Positions 7,483-16,456 of a DNA stretch of 45,240 bases are shown here, in pieces (positions within the stretch are counted from its first letter, which is position 1; every line of letters starts with the position of its first letter). The stretch comes from Aeriscardovia sp. GTDB lineage: Bacteria > Actinomycetota > Actinomycetes > Actinomycetales > Bifidobacteriaceae. The position numbers were made by a program, and so were the translations under genes. The notes below the pieces were generated by a model, which searched no databases, was not told the DNA's origin, and saw nothing but the letters and a program-made list of their open reading frames with translations. The DNA is taken from assembly GCA_017632855.1 (NCBI GenBank), contig JAGBQM010000026.1, forward strand, positions 1-45,240. Direction: 5' to 3'.

Positions 7483-9191
7483 TGGCAGAGGAGAAAAAGC
7501 AGGCCGCCCCCAATGAGGCGTTTCCTTTCATGGACGCTCCTACAGTCTTGCGGTGCAAAAACGTCTACAAGGATTTCAAGCTTCCAACCGAGCAGGCTAC
7601 GGGTTTAAAACAGGCCGTCATCAACTGGACCAAAGGCGTGAGGGGATACAAGACCCAGCACGTTTTAAAGGGCATCACCTTTTCGGTGCACAAGGGCGAG
7701 TTCTTTGGAATAGTGGGAAGGAACGGCGGCGGGAAAAGCACGCTTTTAAAGATAATTTCTCAGATCTATTACCCCAACAAGGGAAGCGTATCCGTACAGG
7801 GAAGGCTGGTCCCCTTTATAGAGCTTGGGGTGGGATTCAATCCGGAGCTGACAGGCAGGGAAAACGTATACTTAAACGGCGCCATGCTGGGCTTTTCCAA
7901 GGCTGAGATGAACGCAATGTATGACAGCATCGTCTCCTTTGCGGAGCTTGAAGATTTTATGGATCAAAAGCTCAAAAACTACTCTTCCGGAATGCAGGTG
8001 CGCCTCGCCTTTTCAGTGGCAGTCAAGGCTCAGGCCGATGTTTTGGTTCTGGACGAAGTTTTGGCCGTGGGGGACGAATCTTTCCAAAGGAAGTGCGACG
8101 ACTACTTTACGCAGATAAAAAAAGATCCTGAAAAGACGGTAATCCTTGTCACCCACGACATGAACGCGGTAAAGAGGTACTGTTCCAGGGCCATGCTGAT
8201 AAAAGACGGTCAAATCGCTTCCATAGGGGATAAGAACGCCGTGGCGGAAGAGTATACCCTGTTAAACCTTGAAGCGGATCGCCAGATGGCTGCGGCGAGG
8301 AATGCCAAAAGGGAAAACGGGAAAGTGTGGCCCGAGGGCTTAAGCGAGAGGTGCCCAGTGCTCCGCACTTTCGCCGTGTCAAAGCCCCTTATAGGAAGCG
8401 ACGAAAAATTCGTATTCGGGGTGGAGTACGAATTTAATGAAGACGACGACTTTTATCTTGCGATAGCCATAAACGATGTAAGGCGGGGCGGAATCACTTA
8501 CGACAGCGGCGCCAAGACCTTTAGAATGACCAAGCGCGGAAGAAATACGGTATACTTCAGCTTCCCCGTAAACCTATTCAATAACGGGGAATTTACCATC
8601 TACACTTCCCTTCGCGTCCCATCCATCAAAGACGACGGATTTACCGAAATGGTGGGAGTGGCTACCGGAGACAACGCCTGTTCCTTTATAGTGAGAGACC
8701 CCAGGAACGCCGACTACGCCCTCCTTTCAAACAGGGCTGCAGTGATAACTGCGAAATCCGATGACGTGGAAACCCTCCAATGGAATGGCTGGAGGCCGGG
8801 AACGGCCCAGGTGACGGCAGAAGCCAGGAGAAGGGAAGAGCGCACAAAAGATCCTCTGGAGCGCAGGAGGGCCCGGCTTCTTGAAAGAATAGAGGAAATA
8901 GAGGGGATAAGGCTGAGGATTCTAAACGAAGCCAAACTGGAAAAGCTTAGAAAAGAGAAAGCGGAAGGCGTGGAAAGGGTAGTCCCCATAGCTCCTGGGG
9001 TGTTGAGGAGGCTGTCGGGAGTGGATCTTAGCGGAAAAGTTGCCCAGATCACCTTGGATGACGTGACTTTAACCGAGGAAGAGATGAGCGAGATGACGGG
9101 TTCCACCGAAGAGGTTCATCTCATAGACGAACTGAATCTGGTAAACGACCAAATTATGGCGAAAGCGGAGGAAGAAAAGGGGAAGAAATGA
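7482..9191 (+). CDS. wzt: ABC exporter ATPase with C-terminal carbohydrate-binding-like domain (Wzt-like)
   Basis: 569 residues. Walker A is GRNGGGKST at about 79-87, the ABC signature YSSGMQ at about 167-172, and Walker B LVLDEV has D191 followed by E192. The switch histidine is in VTHDMN. After the nucleotide-binding domain (to about 260), residues of about 285-410 are beta-rich, like the substrate-recognising C-terminal domain of Wzt. A further highly charged, helix-rich tail of about 150 residues (from about 430) is rich in Arg, Glu and Lys. The family powers export of finished polysaccharide, and the C-terminal domain checks the chain. The stop overlaps the next start (ATGA), coupling it to the second GlfT2-like gene. 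The tail is not usual for Wzt and could dock that glycosyltransferase; that is inference. Confidence 0.88.
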   Translation: MAEEKKQAAPNEAFPFMDAPTVLRCKNVYKDFKLPTEQATGLKQAVINWTKGVRGYKTQHVLKGITFSVHKGEFFGIVGRNGGGKSTLLKIISQIYYPNKGSVSVQGRLVPFIELGVGFNPELTGRENVYLNGAMLGFSKAEMNAMYDSIVSFAELEDFMDQKLKNYSSGMQVRLAFSVAVKAQADVLVLDEVLAVGDESFQRKCDDYFTQIKKDPEKTVILVTHDMNAVKRYCSRAMLIKDGQIASIGDKNAVAEEYTLLNLEADRQMAAARNAKRENGKVWPEGLSERCPVLRTFAVSKPLIGSDEKFVFGVEYEFNEDDDFYLAIAINDVRRGGITYDSGAKTFRMTKRGRNTVYFSFPVNLFNNGEFTIYTSLRVPSIKDDGFTEMVGVATGDNACSFIVRDPRNADYALLSNRAAVITAKSDDVETLQWNGWRPGTAQVTAEARRREERTKDPLERRRARLLERIEEIEGIRLRILNEAKLEKLRKEKAEGVERVVPIAPGVLRRLSGVDLSGKVAQITLDDVTLTEEEMSEMTGSTEEVHLIDELNLVNDQIMAKAEEEKGKK

Positions 9192-11086
9192 AAGACTGGG
9201 AAGAGGCGGTCAGGATTGTTTTTCCAAGCGCTTTAGAAGGGTGCGATCTTTCCATCCTTCCCCTTTACGCCCTCGACTGGTCGGTGCCCCTGCAAAAAAA
9301 GGAACTTTTCGATCCCGCTTTCGCCGCCCGCCCCTTTTCTCCCTCTTCCCTGCCGGCTTTCAGGAGCCTTCCCCGCCCCCTCCCCCCAACTTTCGACGGA
9401 TTTTTTGTAGAGGGAAGAAGGAAAATTTCAGTGAAAGAGGGGAAGGCGGTCAGCCTCTGCTCCTACTTCAACGCCTTTCCCGCAGGTTTTTGGGCCAGAT
9501 TTACGGACGTAAAGTCGGTCCGGCTCTCTTTTAAGGCGCAGGGGAAGGGAACTGTTGAAGTTTGGAGAAGCGACGCCCATGGGAGGGAGAAGCGCGAATG
9601 GGCAAGCGCCTTTGAAGGGGAAAGGGATTTCAGCCCTTCTTTTTCCATTTCTTCCATGGCTGAGGGGGGATATCTTTGGCTGGATCTTCACGCCAGCCTC
9701 CCCTCCTCTTTGGATTCCGCTTCTTGGCAGGTGCCTTCTTCAAAAAAAGAGGGGGGGCAGGATGTGTGCCTGACCACTTTCAATTCCCCCCTTTCCGCTT
9801 CCATGGCCATTTCTTCGGTAAAGGGAAAGGAAGTGAAAAAGGTATTTTGCGTAGATCAGGGCTCCGTCTGCGCCTTGAAAGATCCCGCCTTCGTCCGGGC
9901 TTCAAGGTTCCTTCCGGGATTTAATTACATAAAGCAGGAAAACTTCGGAGGATCAGGGGGCTTTGCCAGGGGGATGCTTGAAGCGCTGGAAGGGGAAGAT
10001 CCCTTCTTCGTGCTCATGGACGACGACGCCCGTCTGGAAGGAGAAAGTCTCGACAGGCTTTCCATTTTTCAAAAGCACTGCCTTTCTCCTGCGATCGTGG
10101 GAGCCGGAATGTTTCACACGGATTCCCCCTCTTCCCTCTTCACCTTTGGAGAGGCCTTGGACCTGAAAAAGCTCTGGTACTTCTCCTCCCTGGATTTGGG
10201 GTACAACCACGATTTTGCAGCCCTTCCCCTGCGCGACAGCCCGCGCCTTCACAGAAGATGCTCCGAAGACTACCAGGGCTGGTGGCTCTGCTCCATCCCC
10301 CGGAGTGTAGTGCAGAAAATAGGGCTTCCGCTTCCCGTCTTCATAAAGTTTGACGACATAGAGTACGGGCTGAGGGCGAAAGAGGCCTCCATTCCCTCCC
10401 TCTGCCTTCCGGGCACGGCCGTCTGGCACCCGGCCTGGCACTTAAAAGACCAGACCAGAAGCTGGGTGGAGTACTTTGCCGAGAGAAACCGCTTCCTTAC
10501 CGGCCTTCTCTACAAGCCCGATGCCTCAGGGGTCTTCAAAGCTTCACTAAGGGATCAATCCAACTTGGGCCTCCGCATGGAGTACGCTTCCATGGCCCTT
10601 AAAAACATGGCCTTAAAAGACCTTCTCTCAGGGCCCGGCTTCCTCTTCAAAAATCAGGAAGAAAAGAAAAAGAGGGCTGAAAGGATAAGGCTCCTTACCG
10701 ACGCTCCCGCTCTTCCCCCTTCCTCCCTCCCCCTTCCGGCCGTCCAGACCCCCGATCCCGAAGCTGTTTGCAGAATGAAAAGGGCTCTTAAAGCGGGCAT
10801 GGGACTTTTCTTTTGCTCCGTGGGATCTGCAGCTCAAGAACCCCAAAGGGAAGTCTCTTCTACGGATTCATGGCTTTCTTTGGCCTGTTGCTCCCACGCC
10901 CAGGTCTACAGCCAAAAAGGCCTTGTAAAAACCGTGAAAAAAAACGCCCCCCTGTTCAGGAGGCTTTATAAAGAAAACCTGATCCTCACGGCAGAACTTG
11001 TAAAAAGATGGAGCGATCTTTCAAAGGCCTACAGGAAGGCCGATATGGGATCTGTCGAAAGCTGGAAGGCTATTTTCCGCCTCTAA
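9188..11086 (+). CDS. GlfT2-like galactofuranosyltransferase (2)
   Basis: 632 residues with the same plan as the enzyme at 3458: an N-terminal beta-rich domain, then GGSGGFARGM, then LMDDDARLE with the DDD at 278-280, an acidic KFDDIEYGL motif with aspartates at 389-390, and H414 in AVWHPAWH. The WWLCSIP segment matches WWYCAIP of the first enzyme. All metal and base candidates of the GlfT2 family are present, so it should be active. Two such enzymes in one locus could divide initiation and polymerisation, as GlfT1 and GlfT2 do in mycobacteria, or make different linkages. The start overlaps the wzt stop by 4 nt. The 3' end overlaps the convergent glf gene by 17 nt, with no terminator between them. 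Confidence 0.87.
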   Translation: MKDWEEAVRIVFPSALEGCDLSILPLYALDWSVPLQKKELFDPAFAARPFSPSSLPAFRSLPRPLPPTFDGFFVEGRRKISVKEGKAVSLCSYFNAFPAGFWARFTDVKSVRLSFKAQGKGTVEVWRSDAHGREKREWASAFEGERDFSPSFSISSMAEGGYLWLDLHASLPSSLDSASWQVPSSKKEGGQDVCLTTFNSPLSASMAISSVKGKEVKKVFCVDQGSVCALKDPAFVRASRFLPGFNYIKQENFGGSGGFARGMLEALEGEDPFFVLMDDDARLEGESLDRLSIFQKHCLSPAIVGAGMFHTDSPSSLFTFGEALDLKKLWYFSSLDLGYNHDFAALPLRDSPRLHRRCSEDYQGWWLCSIPRSVVQKIGLPLPVFIKFDDIEYGLRAKEASIPSLCLPGTAVWHPAWHLKDQTRSWVEYFAERNRFLTGLLYKPDASGVFKASLRDQSNLGLRMEYASMALKNMALKDLLSGPGFLFKNQEEKKKRAERIRLLTDAPALPPSSLPLPAVQTPDPEAVCRMKRALKAGMGLFFCSVGSAAQEPQREVSSTDSWLSLACCSHAQVYSQKGLVKTVKKNAPLFRRLYKENLILTAELVKRWSDLSKAYRKADMGSVESWKAIFRL

Positions 11087-12215
11087 GCATGGGAAGCACC
11101 TTTTTTTCAAAGGTTTCAAGGGCCGAAGCGATGGTCTGGTCCATATTGTAGTAGGCGTACTCGCCCAGCCTTCCGCCAAAGATAACGTTCTTTTCCCCCT
11201 TTTCAAGGGCTTCGTAATTTGAGAGGATTTCCTTATCCTTTTCGGTGCCTATGGGGTAGTAGGGCTCGTCTTTTTGCCCCGCAAACCTGGAGTATTCGTC
11301 CCACACCACGGTTTTTCCGCTCTCAAACACTTCCTTCCTTTCGGGGTTGAAGGCCTTGAACTCGATGGATCTCGTGGAAGGGTCGGTCATATCCGACTTG
11401 TTTAGAACCGAGCAGCCCTGGAAGCTTTTAAGATCGTACCTTTTTTCCTTAAAGTCTATGGTCCTCCACCCCAAAACCCCGCAACGGTAGCCGAAGTACC
11501 TGTCGATGGGCCCGGTGTAGACGGTGGGAAGGTACTTCGGTAGGGATTCGTCTTCAAAGTAGTCGCACTCCAGCCTGACTTCTATCTTCGGGTCCTTTAT
11601 CATGGCTCCGAACAGGCTGCAAAATCCCTCTTTGGGCTGGCCCTGGAAGGGGTCGGAAAAGTAGGAGCTTTCGTAGTTGAAGCGAATGGGGAGTCGGGTG
11701 AAGATGGAAGCCGGAAGGTCTCTGGGGTCGGTTTGCCACTGCTTGTAGGTGTAGTCGCGTATGAAGGCCTCATAGAGATCGCGGCCTATAAGGGCTACCG
11801 CCCTTTCTTCCAGGTTCCTTGCGTCCTTTGCGGCCCCCTCCGTTTTGGATTCTACAAGCTCCTTGGCTTCTTTGGGGCTCATGGCGGAGCTGTAGTACTG
11901 GTTTATCGTGCCAAGGTTTATGGGCATGGGGTAAATCCTGCCCTCGTGGAGGGCGAAGACGTGGTGCCTGTAGTCAGTAAAGGAAGAGAAGCGGTTTACG
12001 TACTCCCAAACCTTTTCGTTTTTCGTGTGGAAGAGGTGGGCCCCGTACTTATGGATTTCAATTCCCGTTTCCTTGTCGAAATAAGAATAGGCGTTTCCGC
12101 CTATGTGGTTCCTTTTGTCTATGACAAGGGCGCTGAATCCCTCTTCGGCAGCCCTCTGGCTGATTGTAAGGCCGAAAAGGCCCGCTCCCACTACCAAAAG
12201 GTCGTATTTTTTCAC
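11070..12215 (-). CDS. glf: UDP-galactopyranose mutase
   Basis: 381 residues from GTG 12215. The FAD-binding VVGAGLFGLTIS motif is followed by NHIGGNAY, and the family segment GIEIHKYGAHLFHT is intact. The downstream GPIDRYF and Y-R-S/TID-type segments also match. The enzyme is a cytoplasmic flavoprotein that converts UDP-galactopyranose to UDP-galactofuranose, the donor for the two GlfT2-like enzymes. The start was chosen because AAAGGGG lies just upstream of GTG 12215. An upstream in-frame ATG at 12251 has no ribosome binding site and would overlap the SRP RNA promoter region. The gene is transcribed towards the export operon and shares a short intergenic stretch with ffs. Confidence 0.93.
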   Translation of the reverse strand: MKKYDLLVVGAGLFGLTISQRAAEEGFSALVIDKRNHIGGNAYSYFDKETGIEIHKYGAHLFHTKNEKVWEYVNRFSSFTDYRHHVFALHEGRIYPMPINLGTINQYYSSAMSPKEAKELVESKTEGAAKDARNLEERAVALIGRDLYEAFIRDYTYKQWQTDPRDLPASIFTRLPIRFNYESSYFSDPFQGQPKEGFCSLFGAMIKDPKIEVRLECDYFEDESLPKYLPTVYTGPIDRYFGYRCGVLGWRTIDFKEKRYDLKSFQGCSVLNKSDMTDPSTRSIEFKAFNPERKEVFESGKTVVWDEYSRFAGQKDEPYYPIGTEKDKEILSNYEALEKGEKNVIFGGRLGEYAYYNMDQTIASALETFEKKVLPMLRGGK

Positions 12216-12240
12216 TTTTTCCCCTTTCTCTACTTCAAAA

Positions 12241-12269
12241 TTGTAAGGCATAGGGGTATTTGCTATACT
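12241..12269 (+). promoter_or_regulatory. Promoter of the SRP RNA gene
   Basis: A -35-like TTGTAA at 12241-12246 and -10 TATACT at 12264-12269 are spaced by 17 bp, with an extended TGC directly before the -10. Transcription would start about 12276, right at the RNA 5' end. The same TGCTA form of the -10 is seen before the tRNA gene at 32305. Confidence 0.7.
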
Positions 12270-12276
12270 GAAGGGG

Positions 12277-12358
12277 CCTCAGCGCGGTGCCACATCGCCG
12301 AACTCCCCCAGGGCAGAAATGCAGCAAGGGTAGGCGGTCCCTGGCAGGTGCGCTGGGG
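12277..12358 (+). ncRNA. ffs: Signal recognition particle RNA (4.5S/small bacterial type)
   Basis: The conserved helix 8 core is visible: CCCCCAGGGCAGAAAUGCAGC followed by AAGGGUA corresponds to the symmetric and asymmetric loops that bind Ffh. The ends pair (CCTCAGCGC with GCGCTGGGG). The apical loop is GAAA closed by GC and U-G pairs. The sequence resembles actinobacterial SRP RNAs, which share the CCGAACTCCCCCAGG segment. The RNA works with Ffh in co-translational targeting. A T-run at 12359-12364 directly follows the closing stem and serves as terminator. Confidence 0.92.
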
Positions 12359-12438
12359 TTTTTTAATCCTCCCCCCTTTTTTATGTAGTCTTATATAGTA
12401 AAGATCCCTTTTTTCGCACACCCTTTAAGGAGAAGGAA

Positions 12439-15400
12439 TTGGAAGACGCGCGCCCGCTTTATCCCCTGGCCTTTAAAGATTTCCCTCAAACTCCGGATTT
12501 CCCGCAAATGGAAAAAGAAATCCTTTCCTACTGGGGGAAGGAAGGCACTTTTGAAAAGTCGATGGAAAAGAGAAAGGGGAAGGGGGAGTTCGTATTCTTT
12601 GACGGCCCCCCCTTCGCCAACGGCCTTCCCCACTACGGCCACCTCCTTACCGGCTACGCCAAAGACGTCATCCCCCGGTACCAGACGATGCTTGGAAAAA
12701 GGGTGGAAAGGGTTTTTAACTGGGACACCCACGGCTTGCCTGCCGAACTTGAAGCCGAAAGGGAGCTGGGGCTTACCTGCAAGGCCCAGATAGACCAAAT
12801 GGGCGTAGCGGTTTTTAACAGGAAGTGCAAAGAGAGCGTTTTAAAGTACTCTTCAAAATGGCAGGAGTACATAAACAGGCAGGGCAGGTGGGTGAGCTTT
12901 GAAAGCGGGATAAAGACCATGGACCTGCCCTATATGGAGTCGGTTTTATGGGCTTTTAAAGAGCTTTTCAAGAAAGGGCTTATTTACAACAGCGAAAGGG
13001 TGCTTCCCTACTGCCCGGTAGACGAAACCCCACTGTCCAATCATGAGCTCCACATGGATTCCGACGTCTACAAGCCCAAGCAGGACAGGACCGTCACCAT
13101 AGCCGCAAAGCTTAAAAATTCCCCCTCCTACCTCCTGTTTTGGACCACTACCCCTTGGACCCTCCCTTCAAACCTCGCCATGGTAGTGGGGCCTGAAATC
13201 GAATACGCGAGAGTCAAATGCTCCTCGGGCCCCATGGCGCAAAAGAGCGTGTACCTGGCCAAAAGCAGGCTGGAAGCTTACAAGAAGGTTTTGGGCGAAG
13301 TGCAAATCGAGGAGACGCTCAAAGGCAAGGACATGGAGGGCTGGGAGTACTACCCTCCCATGGACTACCTTGAAGATCCCTCTTCACCCTTCTACCCCGG
13401 AAAGAACGCGTGGAAGGTGTATGAGGCCGATTTCGTCACTCAAGACGACGGCACCGGCATAGTGCACCAGGCCCCTTACGGCGAAGACGACATGGAGACG
13501 ATCCACGCCCACTCCATTACGCCTTTCGACGTCACGGATTCTTCGGCAAAGTTTAAGGCCCCGGTAAAAGACTACGAGGGTTTGGGAGTGTTTCAAGCCT
13601 CCCCCAAAATCATCCGGGACTTTAAAACCGCCTCCGGCCCCTTGGCCAGGGTGGCTGAGGAAAAGAGGGCGATCCTGGTGGAAGACAAGGATTTCGTCCA
13701 CTCCTACCCCCACTGCTGGCGCTGCGGATCCCCCCTCATCTATAAGCCCGTGTCAAGCTGGTTTGTAAAAGTAACGGCCATAAAAGACAAGCTCCTAAAG
13801 GGAAACCGGAAAATCAACTGGATACCGGAGAACGTGAAAAACGGCCAGTTCGGAAAGTGGCTGGAAGGGGCGAGGGACTGGTCTGTGACCAGGAACCGCT
13901 ACTGGGGCACCCCTATTCCAATTTGGATCTCCACCGACCCCAACTATCCGAGGATGGACGTCTACGGATCTTTAGAGGAGCTTGAAAAGGACTTTGGAAG
14001 GCTGCCCAGAAACGAGGCCGGGGAAGTGGACCTGCACAGGCCCTGGATCGATTCTTTGGTGAGGAAAAACCCAGACGACCCCGCCGGCAAGAGCGAAATG
14101 CGCAGGGTGAAAGACGTTTTGGATGTGTGGTTCGACTCCGCCTGCATCTCTTTTGCCCAAAAGCACTACCCCTTTGAAAACAGGGAGGAATTTTTCTCCC
14201 GCTTCCCCGCCGACTTCGTAGTCGAGTACATCGGCCAGACCAGGGGCTGGTTCTACGTGCAAAACGTGATGACCGAGGCCCTCTTTGACGACATCCCCTT
14301 CAAAAACGTGGTGTGCCACGGGATAGTTTTAGGTTCCGACGGCAACAAGATGAGCAAGCACCTAAGAAACTACCCCGACGTTTCCGAAGTCTTTGACGAG
14401 TTCGGATCCGACGCCCTGCGCTGGTTTCTCATGAGCTCCCCCATCCTTCGGGGGGGAAACCTCATCGTCGCTTCCCAGGGCATAAAAGACGCCGTAAGAA
14501 AGGTCTTAATCCCCCTCTGGAACGCCTATTCCTTCTTCGCCCTCTACGCCAACGCCTGCGGGAACCAAAAGGGCTACAGGGCTAAAAGGGTGGAAGAAGG
14601 GGAGAAGCTGACCGAGCTTGACCGCTTCATCCTTTCCTCCCTCTCCTCCTCCCTCTCCTCCATCCAAAGCTCTCTGGACGCTTTCCTTATAAGCGACGCG
14701 TGCAAGGCCGCCGCTGACTTTATAGACTGCCTGACGAACTGGTACATAAGAAACAGCAGGCAGAGGTTCTGGGAAGAAGACGAGGCAGCCTTCGACACCC
14801 TTTACACCGTCCTTGAAACCTTCTCCAAGGCGGTGTGCCCCCTGCTTCCTTTCGAAGCCGAGGCGATATTTCGGTCCCTTACGGGGAAGGAATCCGTACA
14901 CCTTGAGGACTGGCCCTCCCGCGCTTCTTTTGAAAAGTACTTGGACCCGGTCCTCGAATCCGAAATGAACTTTGCAAGAGACGCGGTGTCTTCGGCCCTA
15001 TCCATAAGGAAAGAGCAAAATATCCGCGTCCGCCAGCCCTTGAATAAGCTGAGCGTAGTGTCGAAAGAGACGGGCCTTGAAAGGTTTGAAGGGATAATCA
15101 AAAGGGAGCTGGATGTAAAGGAAGTCGAGTTTTTGAGCTTTGAAGAGGCGAAAGAAAAGGGGTTTGAAGTAGAAAAAAAGCTTTCCGTAAATCCCAGGAC
15201 GCTTGGGCCCAGGATCGGATCTAAAGTGCAGGAGGTCATAAGGTCGTCTAAAGAAGGAAAGTGGGAAGAGAAAGAAGGGGAAGTTTCGGTTGAAGCCAAA
15301 GGGGAAAAAATAAGCCTGCTTCCCGAAGAGTACTCCCTCTCTTCCACCCTCCTCCTTCCCTCTTCCTCCTTCGCCAAACCTCTTTCGGGAGGGGGGTTTG

Positions 15401-15654
15401 CGATTCTCGACTGCTCCATAGACGAAAAGCTGAAAGAGGAAGGGGAAATCAGGGACCTGATAAGGCAGGTGCAGGAGAAAAGGAAGGAGGCGGGCCTTAA
15501 AATCACAGACAGGATCTCCCTGAAAATTTCCGCCCCCTCCCCCCTCTTTTCTTCCCTTGAAAAATACGCAGAGCAGATATCCCTTGAGACTCTGGCAACG
15601 GATTTGGAGTTTGAAAAAGGGAAAGAGCTAGAAATAAGCCTTGAACTGGCCTAA
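12439..15654 (+). CDS. ileS: Isoleucyl-tRNA synthetase, type II (eukaryote-like) form
   Basis: 1071 residues, typical of the family. The first class I signature is GPPFANGLPHYGH with HYGH at 65-68, the second is KMSKH at 637-641, and the Trp-rich editing segment WTTTPWTLPSNLA is present. The PPF(A/T)G/NGLPHYGH form and the length mark the eukaryote-like type II IleRS, which is naturally insensitive to mupirocin in other bacteria. The enzyme charges tRNA-Ile with isoleucine and hydrolyses mischarged valine. TTG 12439 is the start, with AAGGAGAAGG just upstream. The 80-nt space after ffs is too short for a T-box leader. No C-terminal zinc-binding cysteine cluster was seen. Confidence 0.96.
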   Translation: MEDARPLYPLAFKDFPQTPDFPQMEKEILSYWGKEGTFEKSMEKRKGKGEFVFFDGPPFANGLPHYGHLLTGYAKDVIPRYQTMLGKRVERVFNWDTHGLPAELEAERELGLTCKAQIDQMGVAVFNRKCKESVLKYSSKWQEYINRQGRWVSFESGIKTMDLPYMESVLWAFKELFKKGLIYNSERVLPYCPVDETPLSNHELHMDSDVYKPKQDRTVTIAAKLKNSPSYLLFWTTTPWTLPSNLAMVVGPEIEYARVKCSSGPMAQKSVYLAKSRLEAYKKVLGEVQIEETLKGKDMEGWEYYPPMDYLEDPSSPFYPGKNAWKVYEADFVTQDDGTGIVHQAPYGEDDMETIHAHSITPFDVTDSSAKFKAPVKDYEGLGVFQASPKIIRDFKTASGPLARVAEEKRAILVEDKDFVHSYPHCWRCGSPLIYKPVSSWFVKVTAIKDKLLKGNRKINWIPENVKNGQFGKWLEGARDWSVTRNRYWGTPIPIWISTDPNYPRMDVYGSLEELEKDFGRLPRNEAGEVDLHRPWIDSLVRKNPDDPAGKSEMRRVKDVLDVWFDSACISFAQKHYPFENREEFFSRFPADFVVEYIGQTRGWFYVQNVMTEALFDDIPFKNVVCHGIVLGSDGNKMSKHLRNYPDVSEVFDEFGSDALRWFLMSSPILRGGNLIVASQGIKDAVRKVLIPLWNAYSFFALYANACGNQKGYRAKRVEEGEKLTELDRFILSSLSSSLSSIQSSLDAFLISDACKAAADFIDCLTNWYIRNSRQRFWEEDEAAFDTLYTVLETFSKAVCPLLPFEAEAIFRSLTGKESVHLEDWPSRASFEKYLDPVLESEMNFARDAVSSALSIRKEQNIRVRQPLNKLSVVSKETGLERFEGIIKRELDVKEVEFLSFEEAKEKGFEVEKKLSVNPRTLGPRIGSKVQEVIRSSKEGKWEEKEGEVSVEAKGEKISLLPEEYSLSSTLLLPSSSFAKPLSGGGFAILDCSIDEKLKEEGEIRDLIRQVQEKRKEAGLKITDRISLKISAPSPLFSSLEKYAEQISLETLATDLEFEKGKELEISLELA

Positions 15655-15675
15655 GCCCCTTTTGGAGGCTGCGAT

Positions 15676-16443
15676 ATGCTTTTAGCCGCGCAGATTTCTA
15701 TTTCCACCCCCATCCCGCTGGAAAGCAACTGGTTCTTCCTCATGGTGGAGTACCTCGCCACCTTCTTTTGCGGCATGATCGGGGGAATGGCCGCATGCAG
15801 AAGGGAGTTCGACTCTTTTTCCATAATGATAGCGGCCTGGTTTACGGCTCTGGGGGGCGGGACCATAAGAGACGTTTTGATAGGCTGCATCCCTCCCACC
15901 AACCTTACCAACTACTGGTACCTGGGGATTGCAATCCTGGCAGGGCTGTGCGTGATATTTTTGCACCCCGAGGTGGAAAAGCTCTACTGGACCAATACCA
16001 TCTTCGACGCCCTGGCTTTGGCGCTTTTCGCAATCGACGGGACTACGAAGGGCCTGGCCTACCATATGCCCGCCATAACCGCGATATTCGTGGGAGTGGT
16101 AACGGGAGTGGGGGGAGGAGTGTGCAGGGACGTAATCTTAAACGAAGTGCCCGTGATAATAAGGGACAAGCACCTCTATCTGGTCCCGGCGATCGTAGCC
16201 TCCATTCTCACGGTTTTCGTCTGCAAGGCCTACATCTACAACTGGATCAACTTCACTTCCGAAGTCCTCTTGGACATTTTGATAGTGGCCATAACGGTGA
16301 CGCTCAGGCTGCTTTCGGTAAAGCTGGACTGGACTATGCCGGGAGCCGTAAAGAGGAGCCAGCCCCTTTCCCTGCACTCTTCAAAGAGGGTGGAAAAGAA
16401 AGGGAAGAAAGGCTCTTCAAGGGGGCTTTTGCACCACAAGTAG
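15676..16443 (+). CDS. TRIC-type / UPF0126 (YicG-like) membrane protein
   Basis: 255 residues with about seven membrane helices in two homologous halves, each carrying a glycine-rich kink followed by RDV: ALGGGTIRDVLIG in the first half and GVGGGVCRDVILN in the second. This duplicated GGG-x-x-RD pattern defines the bacterial UPF0126/TRIC family; structural work on relatives shows trimeric cation channels. The physiological ion in bacteria is uncertain. TTGGAG lies upstream of ATG 15676. It follows ileS by 21 nt and may be co-transcribed with it. It ends 14 nt from the convergent VKOR gene. The C-terminal 30 residues are basic and probably cytoplasmic. Confidence 0.85.
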   Translation: MLLAAQISISTPIPLESNWFFLMVEYLATFFCGMIGGMAACRREFDSFSIMIAAWFTALGGGTIRDVLIGCIPPTNLTNYWYLGIAILAGLCVIFLHPEVEKLYWTNTIFDALALALFAIDGTTKGLAYHMPAITAIFVGVVTGVGGGVCRDVILNEVPVIIRDKHLYLVPAIVASILTVFVCKAYIYNWINFTSEVLLDILIVAITVTLRLLSVKLDWTMPGAVKRSQPLSLHSSKRVEKKGKKGSSRGLLHHK

Positions 16444-16456
16444 TCATAAAAAGCAG

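Noticed and set aside
12359..12438. T-box riboswitch before ileS
   Set aside because: Only about 75 nt separate the SRP RNA end from the ileS start, too little for a T-box, and no specifier loop or T-box sequence is visible.
14802..15506. 234-codon minus-strand open frame within ileS
   Set aside because: It is Ser-rich and antisense to the C-terminal part of an intact IleRS, and it has no domain or start signal.
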